A stretch of 64,000 bases of DNA, taken from positions 1-64,000 of the forward strand of contig CAZXCK010000002.1 in assembly GCA_964639225.1 (NCBI GenBank), read 5' to 3'. A program made the position numbers and the translations under genes. This document shows, piece after piece, positions 17,247 to 26,529 of this stretch; the stretch's first letter is position 1, and each line of letters opens with the position of its first letter. The notes beneath the pieces are model-generated. The model did not search any database and was not told the DNA's origin. It saw nothing but the letters and a program-made list of their open reading frames with translations. Source of the DNA: CAZXCK01 sp964639225 (GTDB taxonomy: Bacteria > Chloroflexota > Anaerolineae > Aggregatilineales > Phototrophicaceae).

Positions 17247-19211
17247 ATGATGTCAAGAATTGCGCTGAAAGACATATTAATTGGTGCCCGGCAGGAAGCC
17301 TATCGGATGCGCCACTTCTATCTCGGTGCAGAGCATCTTTTTATTGCGCTGCTGGAGATTCAGGGCAGTATTGCCAGCAACATCATCAAAGAATATGGCC
17401 TGACGCCCGAATATGTTATCAATGCCATCCGGCGTAAGACTGGTAAAGGCAGCAAGCACCGCCTGTGGGCAGGGGTCCCGAACACGCCCCGCATGGAAGT
17501 CATCCTGGACATTGCCGGCGACCTGGCCCTGGACCACAATCGTGAGGAAATCGACGAGCGCGATTTGCTGATGGCTATATTCATGGAAGCTGACAGCGTG
17601 CCCGTGCGGGTGCTGCGCGCCCTGGGGCTGGATAAGATCGAGCACCTGACGCAACTGGCCGCCGAGTACACCATCGCAGACGATTCGCACCGACCTTATG
17701 TCGATGTGATCTTTGGGCCGGACTTTGACCCTGTCGCTGCGCTCTCGGTCGAGCAGATGCTGGTGCTGCGCCGCATGTTCTATGGTTACCAACAGATTCG
17801 CGTAGAACGCCGGCTGATTGGCGGCTACAGCGATGCGCTGCTGCTGATTGTTACGCCATTGCACGCTGATGGGCGTGAGGACGCGGCAGTTGTTGCCAAA
17901 ATTAACCACGTAGACGCCATTCTCGACGAAGCTCGCCGCTATGAAGTGCGTGTGCGTAACAGCCTGCCCCCCCTAACGGCCCGGCTGGAGGACAAACCCG
18001 CTACGCAAGAAGGAACCAACCTCGCAGGTCTGAAATATACCCTGGTTACCAGCGGCAACAACCGGCAGCCAATGGACCTGCGCGCTATTCTACACGACTG
18101 GGGACCCGCACGGCTGGGAATCTGGCTCAAACGCGAGTTATACCCGACATTCGGTCAGTTGTGGTGGCAGCAGAGCCGTCCCTATCGTTTCCAGGCATGG
18201 CGTGAATACGACTGGCTGCTGCCGCCCATTCTTACTCTTGAACTCGCGAAGGAAAAACAACTGCCGCCACAGGGTTTTACTGTCCGCATGCCACTCAAGC
18301 GTTCCAGGCTGCGCCAGCTTGAATACGGCGATCTGGTGGCGGTGGAAAACTTCATCGTGCAGAAAATCTACCCGGAACGTAAGGCCATTCAACTTGCCGC
18401 CGGGCATGGCACAGAATCCGCCCACGCATACAAGATCGAAATACGTGGCATTGACCTTGAAGCCAACACTTACTATCGCGGCGAAATCATTGAGCACATC
18501 ATCGGTTCAGTGTGGAAGACACGCAACGAACAATTGATGCACGCGGTCCGCAGCCTGGAACCAGACTTTGACCCAACCGGCGAACGTATACCCGGAATCG
18601 ACGACCGGGACGACCGCCTGCCCAATCCAATCGTTGCATTCGACGGCCTGCTTGACAGCTATGTCGATGGCACCCTGAGCACCATTCACGGTGATCTGCA
18701 TCTGGGCAATATCATGCTCGGCCCCAACAACAGCAGCTTTCTGATCGACTTTGCACATACACGCGATGGTCACACCCTGTTCGACTGGGCCGTGCTGGAG
18801 GTCAATCTATTATGCGATGTGGTGATGCCAGCAGCCGGTAGCACCTGGGACGATGCACGCGCTGTTGCACAGCAGTTGATGGCGCTTAACGGCGGCCTGC
18901 CGCCCCATGACCCTGACTCACCAATCACACAGGCGCTGGCGGCAATCGCCAACATCCGAGAGATTGTTCAGGAGTGCCTGGCTGTCGAAAACAAGTGGTC
19001 AGAGTATTACATCGCAGTCGCGTTCTGTGCGCTGCGAGCGATGATGTGGGACACACTGCCGCACAGCAGCCGCCGACTGATGCTGCTGGTTGCAGCACTG
19101 TCTATCAACGAGCTGCGCACGCGCTTCCGCCCTGGCAGCGACTCCAACCCACACTCACCAGAAGTAACCGACATCAACATGAGCTTTTGGTCGGGCGAGT
19201 TAGGCGGCTGA
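17247..19211 (+). CDS. Clp_N domain fused to an aminoglycoside-phosphotransferase-like kinase
   Basis: The protein has 654 residues. Residues 1-140 are a Clp amino-terminal domain with two helical repeats (HFYLGAEHLFIALLE and EEIDERDLLMAIF), normally the adaptor- and substrate-binding part of ClpA/B/C, but no AAA+ ATPase follows. From about 185 comes a protein-kinase-like fold of the APH type: an N-lobe with LIGGYSDALLL and VVAKI, an inserted beta-rich stretch at about 330-420, then the catalytic loop IHGDLHLGN (His481, Asp483) and the metal-binding Asp501 in LIDFAHT. This resembles the ternary-complex-associated kinase-like domains (TCAD9 type) described in prokaryotic conflict systems, though that assignment is from memory. 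Start ATG 17247 is 4 bp after the FHA stop. It is co-directional with the STK-STAND-WD40 gene 73 bp downstream. Confidence 0.78.
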   Translation: MMSRIALKDILIGARQEAYRMRHFYLGAEHLFIALLEIQGSIASNIIKEYGLTPEYVINAIRRKTGKGSKHRLWAGVPNTPRMEVILDIAGDLALDHNREEIDERDLLMAIFMEADSVPVRVLRALGLDKIEHLTQLAAEYTIADDSHRPYVDVIFGPDFDPVAALSVEQMLVLRRMFYGYQQIRVERRLIGGYSDALLLIVTPLHADGREDAAVVAKINHVDAILDEARRYEVRVRNSLPPLTARLEDKPATQEGTNLAGLKYTLVTSGNNRQPMDLRAILHDWGPARLGIWLKRELYPTFGQLWWQQSRPYRFQAWREYDWLLPPILTLELAKEKQLPPQGFTVRMPLKRSRLRQLEYGDLVAVENFIVQKIYPERKAIQLAAGHGTESAHAYKIEIRGIDLEANTYYRGEIIEHIIGSVWKTRNEQLMHAVRSLEPDFDPTGERIPGIDDRDDRLPNPIVAFDGLLDSYVDGTLSTIHGDLHLGNIMLGPNNSSFLIDFAHTRDGHTLFDWAVLEVNLLCDVVMPAAGSTWDDARAVAQQLMALNGGLPPHDPDSPITQALAAIANIREIVQECLAVENKWSEYYIAVAFCALRAMMWDTLPHSSRRLMLLVAALSINELRTRFRPGSDSNPHSPEVTDINMSFWSGELGG

Positions 19212-19241
19212 ATAATCCAGGGCAAAACCGACAAAGGTTGT

Positions 19242-19247
19242 TATAAT
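19242..19247 (+). promoter_or_regulatory. Possible -10 element before the kinase-STAND-WD40 gene
   Basis: A perfect TATAAT, 37 bp before the ATG at 19285, in the gap after the Clp_N-kinase gene. No clear -35 lies 16-18 bp upstream, so the gene may equally be read through from the FHA gene. Confidence 0.3.
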
Positions 19248-19284
19248 CCAATAACATAACAGCTCACTCTGATGGTATCAGGGA

Positions 19285-22200
19285 ATGGCCTTGCACATGG
19301 AAGACCTAACCGGGCAGGTAATCAAAAGCTACGAGCTACGGGAGCGAATCGGTGAGGGAGGGTTTGGCGCCGTCTATCGTGCCCACCAGCAGATCATAAA
19401 CCGCGAAGTAGCGATCAAGGTAATCCTGCCGCGTCACGCCAATCATCCGGATTTTATCCGTCGTTTTGAAACCGAAGCGCAGCTTGTCGCCAGGCTGGAA
19501 CATCCACATATCGTCCCCCTGTATGATTACTGGCGCGAACCAGGCGGCGCTTATCTGGTCATGCGCTGGTTACGCGGTGGCAGCGTCCAGCACTCTGTCA
19601 GGCAGAATGGCCCCTGGGAACCACGTGCCGTCAGCCATATGCTGAACCAGATCGGCGAGGCGCTGGCGGTCGCCCATCGCCAGGGCATTATTCACCGCGA
19701 CCTGAAACCAGAAAACATCCTGCTGGATGAAAACGAAAACGCCTATCTTTCGGATTTTGGTATCGCCAAGCAGTTGAGCGCCTCCACCGGCATCACACAG
19801 AGCAATTCAATTGTTGGCTCACCGGCTTACCTGTCACCCGAACAGATCAAAGGTGAGGCCTTATCGCCACAGACCGATATTTACGCCCTCGGCCTGGTAT
19901 TGTTTGAGATACTCACTGGCAGCAAACCTTACGACGGCGACTCTGCTGCTACACTGATGTACAAACATCTCAGCGAGCCTGTTCCCGACCTGCACGAGGT
20001 GCGTTCGGATATACCCGACGGACTGAACGCTGTCATCCAGCGGGCCACTGCTAAATCGCCGCAAGATCGTTATCCTGATGTGGTCGAGCTGGCACGCGAA
20101 TTTCGCCGCGCAGTCCGCGCGATGGTCAACGAAGACACCATTTATGATACGGCGATCATCACCACTGGCAGCCTGGAAATGCCAGAGCCGGAAAATCCTT
20201 ATAAAGGCCTGCGAGCCTTTCAACAGGCGGACTCGCTTGACTTCTTCGGGCGCGATGAACTCGTCCGTTTGATTGTAGCTCGCATGTCTGAGCCTGATCC
20301 AATCGCGCGCTTTCTGGCAGTCGTTGGCCCTAGTGGCAGCGGCAAATCCAGCGTCGTAAAAGCCGGCGTTATACCTGCCCTGCGCCAGAACGCCCTGTCC
20401 GGCTCCGATGACTGGTTCATCGTGGAGATGGTGCCCGGCATCGATCCAATGGAAGAGCTGGAAGCCGCACTGCTGCGCATCGCCGTCAATCCGCCAGACA
20501 GCCTGCTCAACCAGCTTAACGAGGACAGTCGCGGACTGGTACGGGCAGTCAAGCGCGTGCTGCCTGACGACACCGAACTGCTATTGGTCATCGATCAGTT
20601 CGAAGAGCTGTTTACGCTCGTCGATGACGAAGCTCAACGCATTCACTTCATGGACAGTCTGGCCTTGGCAATCACGGAAGTGCGCAGCCGAATACGGGTT
20701 ATCATCACTTTGCGCGCCGATTTCTACGACCGCCCGCTGAACTACAAGCGATTCGGCGATCTCATGCGCTATCGGACGGAGATCGTTCTGCCGCTCCACA
20801 CCGAAGAACTGGAACGCGCTATCACCGGACCGGCTGCGCGTGTGGGCCTCTCGCTGGAACCCGGCCTGGTGACAACCATTGTAGCCGACGTTAACGAGCA
20901 ACCGGGCGCACTTCCCCTGCTCCAGTATGCACTGACCGAGTTGTTCGAGCGTCGTGAAGGTCACACGCTCACAATGGAGGCCTACAACGAAATTGGCGGC
21001 ACGATGGGCGCTCTGGCCCGGCGCGCTGACGAACTCTACGCTGGTCTGGGGCATGATGGCCAGGAAGCCGCCCGCCAGATATTCCTGAGACTGGTTACGC
21101 TGGGCGAAGGTACTGAAGACACCAGACGGCGCGTGCTGCAATCCGAGCTTTTGTCACTTGGCGACGACCCGGACCTGATGGAGATGATACTCGACGCTTT
21201 CGGTCGCTATCGCCTGCTGACGTTCGACCACGACATGACCACCCGTACTGCTACCATCGAAGTAGCGCACGAGGCGCTGATTCGCCAGTGGCAGCAGCTG
21301 CGCAACTGGCTCGATGACAGCCGAGAAAACCTGCGCACCCAGCGTCGCCTGAATACAGCAGCCGAGGAATGGCTATTATCAGGGTGTGACCCCAGCTTCC
21401 TGGCGAGAGGCGCACGCCTGGAACAGTTCGAAAACTGGCAGCAGACATCCGGCCTGGCGCTCAACGAACACGAAACCGATTTTTTACAGGCGAGCATCGA
21501 AGAGCGTGAGGCACGTATCGCCGAAGAAACTGCTCGGCAGCAGCGCGAAGCTGCACTCGAAAAACGCTCGCAGGATCGGCTGAGGGCACTGGTGGCAGTT
21601 ATGAGTGTGGCAACGGTTATCGCGGTGATCCTGGCCGTAATCGCGGTCACGCAGAGCCAGGAAGCCGAGACCGCCCGCACCGAAGCTGAGAGCAGCGCCG
21701 AAATTGCCCAGGCCAACGCCGCCGAGGCGAACGGTCTGGCGCTGGCCGCCAACGCTCGCAACGCATTGATCGAGTACAACCCTGTCCTTGGCCTGACACT
21801 GGCACAGGAAGCCGCCAGCATGATCCAGCCACCACCTCTGGAAGTCATGCGCGTGCTGGCCAGCGCGGCCTATGGCCCGAACGTCCGCGCCCGCTACAGC
21901 GATCACAATGCCAGTGTAACCGGAGTCACCTTCAACGACGATGGCAACCTTATCGCATCGACTTCGATTGATGGCTCAATTCGCGTATGGGATACGACAA
22001 CTCACACCAGTACGCTGATCATTGAACAACCAGCATTAATCTTTACCCACGCCGAATTCAGTCCGGATAGCACGACACTGCTGGCTGCTGCTGATGATGG
22101 TGTCATCTACCTGTTCGACACGCAATCCGGGGAGGAAATCCGACGGTATATCGGTCACACTGATCTGGTCACGCAGGTAGCTTTCGCGCCGGATGGTAAC

Positions 22201-23868
22201 ACCTTTCTGTCAGGGTCGCTGGACCGCACGCTGCGCTACTGGGACATAAATGCGGGGGCGGAAATCCAGCGCTTCGACGATCACAGCGGAGTCATACTCG
22301 ATGTCGCCATCAGCCCGGATGGCCGGTTGGCTGCGTCCAGTTCCGGAGACGAGACCATCCTGGACACCAATGATGACATCATCGATCGAACTGTGCGCGT
22401 ATGGGACATCGAAACCGGCGACATCATCCAGACAATCGAACTGGGTGGGGGGTTTGTACGGGCAGTCGATTTCAGCCCGGATAGCAGCCAGATCGTCAGC
22501 GGGGCATGGACCTCACAAACGGGTGGGCTGGTGCGTCTGTGGGATATTGAAACCGGCACGGAGTTACAGCGCTTTTTCGGCCACACCGACATCATCACCG
22601 GTCTGCGCTTTATGCCAGATGGCCAACAGATCGTTTCGGCCTCGTGGGACCAAACAGTACGCCTGTGGGATATCGATACGGGTATTGAGGTCACGAGATT
22701 CGAACATTTTGAGGATCGTGTACTGACATTAGCTGTCAGCACGAACGGTGAGCATATTGTCGTCGGCACCGGCGACTACGGCGGCAACGAGATTAATCGC
22801 GATGTGGAAAACGCGACTGACCCAAGTGTCTGGTTAATCGACTTGAGAAACCGTACTCAGGTACGTGAATTTATCGGCAGCGAGGATTGGCTTTGGTCGC
22901 TCGACATCAGCCCGGATGGTGTCTATGCAGTCACTGGCTCTGGCGCACTGCGCGCCCCATTTGTCGATACTGATGTGCGTGTGTGGCACATCTCTACCGG
23001 CGAAATCCGCCACCGTCTGCGCGCTCACAGCGAAACGGTCGAGAGCGTTGCTTACAGTCCAGACGGTCAGTGGATTGCTTCTGCTGGTTGGGACGGTCTG
23101 GTAATTCTGTGGGATGCCAACAACGGTATGGAGATTCGGCGTTTTGGCAGCGAGGGTCGCGCCCATGCCGGGCAGGCGAGCGCCGTTGCATTCAGCCCGG
23201 ACGGACGGCTTATCGCATCCGGCGACAGCAACGGCGAAATTATTATCTGGGAAACGGAAACGGGCACTGATATCCACAACATGCAGGGCCACGCTGGACT
23301 GATCGAAGGACTCGTGTTCACACCAGATGGCCAGAGCCTCATATCTGCCTCACGCGATTCTACCATCCGCATGTGGGATGTGGCCACTGGTGCCGAGATT
23401 CAGCGTTTTGCCGGGCATGGTAATCGAGTGAGCGATGTCGCCGTATCGCCAGACGGGACGCAGATATTGTCTGGCGGCTGGGACCTGCGCGTCATCCTGT
23501 GGGATTCTGCCAGTGGTGACATTATCCGCGAATTTGTTGGCCACAGCGGACAGGTGCAGGCAGTCGCCTTCGACGCTACCGGCGCACTGGCGATCAGTGG
23601 CGCGGCAGATACCAGCGTGCGCGTGTGGGATGTGACCACTGGCCAGGAATTGCACCGTCTGGATGGTCACACCAACTGGATTTCGGGAGTACGCTTTACT
23701 CCCGACGGCGAGTTTGCGCTATCCAGCGGACAGGACAACATCATGCGTCTCTGGCGCGTCCCGCGCTCTGATTCGGAAATCATCGCCTGGGCACAGCAAA
23801 ACCGCTACCTGCGCGACCTTACCTGTGCCGAACGCGAGAAATTTCGCACACCAGACCAATGCGCCTGA
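19285..23868 (+). CDS. Ser/Thr protein kinase - STAND NTPase - transmembrane - WD40 signalling protein
   Basis: The protein has 1527 residues. Order of domains: a Hanks-type kinase (about 15-270) with GEGGFGAVY, Lys45 (VAIKVI), His137-Arg-Asp139 (HRDLKPEN) and Asp157-Phe-Gly; a STAND-type P-loop NTPase (about 305-760) with Walker A GPSGSGKSS at about 347 and Walker B LLLVIDQFEEL at about 430, resembling the novel-STAND-1 type; a coiled stretch and one transmembrane segment (about 770-795); then 14 WD40 units (about 870-1495), enough for two seven-blade propellers. All catalytic residues look intact. With one membrane pass, kinase and STAND would be cytoplasmic and the WD40 part outside. It probably phosphorylates targets read by the upstream FHA protein. 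ATG 19285 follows CAGGGA; ATG 19297 is an alternative. Confidence 0.9.
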   Translation: MALHMEDLTGQVIKSYELRERIGEGGFGAVYRAHQQIINREVAIKVILPRHANHPDFIRRFETEAQLVARLEHPHIVPLYDYWREPGGAYLVMRWLRGGSVQHSVRQNGPWEPRAVSHMLNQIGEALAVAHRQGIIHRDLKPENILLDENENAYLSDFGIAKQLSASTGITQSNSIVGSPAYLSPEQIKGEALSPQTDIYALGLVLFEILTGSKPYDGDSAATLMYKHLSEPVPDLHEVRSDIPDGLNAVIQRATAKSPQDRYPDVVELAREFRRAVRAMVNEDTIYDTAIITTGSLEMPEPENPYKGLRAFQQADSLDFFGRDELVRLIVARMSEPDPIARFLAVVGPSGSGKSSVVKAGVIPALRQNALSGSDDWFIVEMVPGIDPMEELEAALLRIAVNPPDSLLNQLNEDSRGLVRAVKRVLPDDTELLLVIDQFEELFTLVDDEAQRIHFMDSLALAITEVRSRIRVIITLRADFYDRPLNYKRFGDLMRYRTEIVLPLHTEELERAITGPAARVGLSLEPGLVTTIVADVNEQPGALPLLQYALTELFERREGHTLTMEAYNEIGGTMGALARRADELYAGLGHDGQEAARQIFLRLVTLGEGTEDTRRRVLQSELLSLGDDPDLMEMILDAFGRYRLLTFDHDMTTRTATIEVAHEALIRQWQQLRNWLDDSRENLRTQRRLNTAAEEWLLSGCDPSFLARGARLEQFENWQQTSGLALNEHETDFLQASIEEREARIAEETARQQREAALEKRSQDRLRALVAVMSVATVIAVILAVIAVTQSQEAETARTEAESSAEIAQANAAEANGLALAANARNALIEYNPVLGLTLAQEAASMIQPPPLEVMRVLASAAYGPNVRARYSDHNASVTGVTFNDDGNLIASTSIDGSIRVWDTTTHTSTLIIEQPALIFTHAEFSPDSTTLLAAADDGVIYLFDTQSGEEIRRYIGHTDLVTQVAFAPDGNTFLSGSLDRTLRYWDINAGAEIQRFDDHSGVILDVAISPDGRLAASSSGDETILDTNDDIIDRTVRVWDIETGDIIQTIELGGGFVRAVDFSPDSSQIVSGAWTSQTGGLVRLWDIETGTELQRFFGHTDIITGLRFMPDGQQIVSASWDQTVRLWDIDTGIEVTRFEHFEDRVLTLAVSTNGEHIVVGTGDYGGNEINRDVENATDPSVWLIDLRNRTQVREFIGSEDWLWSLDISPDGVYAVTGSGALRAPFVDTDVRVWHISTGEIRHRLRAHSETVESVAYSPDGQWIASAGWDGLVILWDANNGMEIRRFGSEGRAHAGQASAVAFSPDGRLIASGDSNGEIIIWETETGTDIHNMQGHAGLIEGLVFTPDGQSLISASRDSTIRMWDVATGAEIQRFAGHGNRVSDVAVSPDGTQILSGGWDLRVILWDSASGDIIREFVGHSGQVQAVAFDATGALAISGAADTSVRVWDVTTGQELHRLDGHTNWISGVRFTPDGEFALSSGQDNIMRLWRVPRSDSEIIAWAQQNRYLRDLTCAEREKFRTPDQCA

Positions 23869-23951
23869 TCTGAGCCGGTATCGGCATGATGCCCGGCAAT
23901 TTTCGTCATAGATAGTCGTGGCAGACTTGATGTACAGTTAGCTTACGCATT

Positions 23952-24002
23952 ATTCGACGGGCATATTCGACGCTTTCTATATGTTTTGTTCATCGAATAT
24001 GC
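23952..24002. promoter_or_regulatory. Inverted-repeat operator candidate upstream of the S41 protease gene
   Basis: GCATATTCGA at 23961-23970 and its exact reverse complement TCGAATATGC at 23993-24002 are separated by 22 bp. A further direct copy of the half-site ATTCGACG lies at 23952-23959, with the repeat at 23965-23972. The arrangement suits a dimeric regulator or a hairpin in the leader. It sits 58-108 bp before the ATG at 24060. Confidence 0.45.
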
Positions 24003-24059
24003 TGAATTATGCGTTATAGTTTTCAACTCAAGCAACCTGACGACCAAGGAAACTCAACA

Positions 24060-26414
24060 ATGCGAGATATTATTCTGACTTTGTTCGCATTCGCAATAAC
24101 TTTAAGCATCCTTATTCTGCCAGTGCCAGCCAAAGCACAGGAATCGCCAGAATGGCCGGACGCCGAGATTATCAACGATGAAGGTGGGCCAGTGGTCATC
24201 CGTGGTGAGGTCACCTACACCAACCCCTTCTTTACATCAGGTGTTGCCGCCCCCATCATCATACTTGAAGATCAGGCCGGATTTGTCGACCGTAATGAGT
24301 ATTTCATTTTCCCCCTCGAATCCCAGACGCTCGGCCAGATTACCTCGGACTTCTATACCTCGCCGTTCACATATAGCCTGGCGCTGCCCATCCAGCCGCA
24401 GGGGACCCTGCGCGATGTAAGCCAGAGTGAAACCGGATCAACCGGTGTGATGGTGTTTGCTGTCGCTTACTGGACCAACACCTGGGGAGACCCTTTCCTT
24501 GAGGAGCGCGATATGTACGGTGGTGGCTGGTCCACTGCTTATGCTTCGACGCGAGTCTCATCGGACCCTGAGCGTCTGCGCGAAATCGTTGGTGGCAAGC
24601 TTGTCGTATATGCTCCTGACAATGAGCAGGGTTTTCCAGCCGGATTTGGTGAAGATGGCCTGCTTTTCACCGAGGACGATCCAATAGTGAGGGTACCGCG
24701 AGGCTGGACCGTTGTGGACCTGGAGACCACCCCATTCTCCTTTGATCGCAGCCGCGAACAACAGATTGACCTGCTCGAACCGGACGAATCCGCGCTGGTT
24801 GACTACAGCGACCTGAGCTTTACTGAAGCCTTCGACAACATGGTGGATAAATTCAGCAAAGAATACGCCTTTACTGAATACTACGACATCGACTGGCAGG
24901 CGCTTAGCGACGAGTTCCGCCCCCGCTTTGAAGAAGCCCAGGCTCAGGGAAACAACAATGCATATCTCAATGCGCTGCGCGAATTTCTGTGGCGCATACC
25001 TGATGGTCATGTCGCGTTATCGCCGTTCACGCCTTTTGTTGACCAGTTCCGCAATGACATAGCGTTAGGTATTGGCCTGTCCATCCGTACCATCGATGAC
25101 GGTCGCGTTCTGGTCAGCTATCTGCTGCCAGGTGGACCTGCTCAACAAGCTGGCGTTGAGCTGGGGGCCGAGATCGTCGCCCTCGCTGGCCAACCCATTG
25201 AAAATGCCATCGTCGAAACCGAACCCTGGACTCAGCCATTCAGCACGCCACACAATCGACGGCTGGAGCAGGAACGCTTTGTCACACGATTCCCGGCAGC
25301 AACCAGCTCGGTTAACCTCACGTTTCTAAACCCCGGTGACGATGAACCACAAAAGATTGCGTTGACACCAACTGCTGAGTTCGAAAGTTTCCAGAACGGT
25401 CTGCTGGTACAACCGACTGACGGTTTCGAACTCCCGGTTGAATTCCGTGTGCTGGACGGCGGCCAGGGTTATGTGACAATCAACAGCTTTTTCGACAACA
25501 CGCTGCTCAGTATTCAGCTCTGGGAACGCATGATTCGTCAGATGATCGACGCCAATGTACCGGGTATTATCGTTGATCTGCGTCAGAATGGAGGCGGCAA
25601 CGGCTTCCTGGCCGATCAGATGTCGGCCTATTTCTTCGAAGAAGCGATCGAACTTGGGCAAAGCGGTGCCTATAACCGCGAACTTGACGCTTTCTTCTTC
25701 GATCCGCGTGGTGTGCGCCGGCTGTATCTACCAGAAGAGAATCTACGCTACCTGGGGCCGGTTGCCGTACTGGTCGGGCCGAGCTGCGCCAGCGCCTGCG
25801 AGCGATTCGCTTATAACATGTCGCTGAGGGATGGGGCTGAAATCGTGGGCATGTATCCAACGGCGGGCCTCGGAGGCAGTGTATCTGACTTCCGCATGCC
25901 CCTGGATATGACAATTCGATTCACCACCGGACGCTCGGTTGATATGAGTGGCGAGATTCACATTGAGGGCATCGGCATCGCCCCTACTATTCCCGTTCCG
26001 GTCAATGAGACGACATTGTTTGCCGACAACGATGTTGAACTGGAATATGGTATCGCTGCGCTCAGCGGTCGTACGCTGGTTCCGTCAATTGATGGCGGTC
26101 ACCTTGCGCTGGGTGATGTGGTAAGCGGCACGCTTACGCCTGGCACCCGTGTTCGTTATCGCTATTCACTTGAAGGTGGTGTTAACTTCGACCTGTTCAT
26201 CGAACCAGACGACGACATCACGACTATCGTCCGATTTTACGACACAGACGGCAATCTGCTGTTAAGCGATGAAGATCAGCAGCAAGCCAACAGTGGTGGC
26301 TCCGCCTTTTTCAGTATGGGAGCACCAACAGACATGGAATTGATTATAGAAATCGCCAGCTTCGCGGATGATGCCAACGCCAACTTCACATTACGCCTGC
26401 TGCCTGCCGAATGA
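24060..26414 (+). CDS. Secreted S41-family (C-terminal processing type) serine peptidase
   Basis: The protein has 784 residues. A signal peptide (about 1-27, ending PVPAKAQ) directs export. A roughly 210-residue N-terminal part of unknown fold is followed by a helical segment and a PDZ-like region (LPGGPAQQAGVELGAEIVALAG). The peptidase core shows NSFFDN, IIVDLRQNGGGNG and the nucleophile region SCASACE, with Ser578 aligning to the CtpA serine. The last 100 residues resemble a pre-peptidase C-terminal beta domain. It probably degrades or processes proteins outside the cell membrane. The ATG at 24060 is chosen because AAGGA lies upstream and a signal peptide starts there; a 17-codon upstream extension would bury it. 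It follows the WD40 kinase by about 190 bp and may have its own promoter. Confidence 0.87.
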   Translation: MRDIILTLFAFAITLSILILPVPAKAQESPEWPDAEIINDEGGPVVIRGEVTYTNPFFTSGVAAPIIILEDQAGFVDRNEYFIFPLESQTLGQITSDFYTSPFTYSLALPIQPQGTLRDVSQSETGSTGVMVFAVAYWTNTWGDPFLEERDMYGGGWSTAYASTRVSSDPERLREIVGGKLVVYAPDNEQGFPAGFGEDGLLFTEDDPIVRVPRGWTVVDLETTPFSFDRSREQQIDLLEPDESALVDYSDLSFTEAFDNMVDKFSKEYAFTEYYDIDWQALSDEFRPRFEEAQAQGNNNAYLNALREFLWRIPDGHVALSPFTPFVDQFRNDIALGIGLSIRTIDDGRVLVSYLLPGGPAQQAGVELGAEIVALAGQPIENAIVETEPWTQPFSTPHNRRLEQERFVTRFPAATSSVNLTFLNPGDDEPQKIALTPTAEFESFQNGLLVQPTDGFELPVEFRVLDGGQGYVTINSFFDNTLLSIQLWERMIRQMIDANVPGIIVDLRQNGGGNGFLADQMSAYFFEEAIELGQSGAYNRELDAFFFDPRGVRRLYLPEENLRYLGPVAVLVGPSCASACERFAYNMSLRDGAEIVGMYPTAGLGGSVSDFRMPLDMTIRFTTGRSVDMSGEIHIEGIGIAPTIPVPVNETTLFADNDVELEYGIAALSGRTLVPSIDGGHLALGDVVSGTLTPGTRVRYRYSLEGGVNFDLFIEPDDDITTIVRFYDTDGNLLLSDEDQQQANSGGSAFFSMGAPTDMELIIEIASFADDANANFTLRLLPAE

Positions 26415-26529
26415 AAGAAACCGTAAAAATGGCGAAAAAACAGTAAATGCGGTATATACATGACTATACAACAGTTAGCTGCCTTTTTGCAGTTGTCGCT
26501 GTCGTACAATCATGGTTATGGAATCGAAA

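Noticed and set aside
21207..21848. Minus-strand Ser/Ala/Arg-rich frame of 213 codons inside the kinase-WD40 gene
   Set aside because: Low-complexity antisense of an Ala/Glu-rich helix; the plus-strand protein has full domain motifs.
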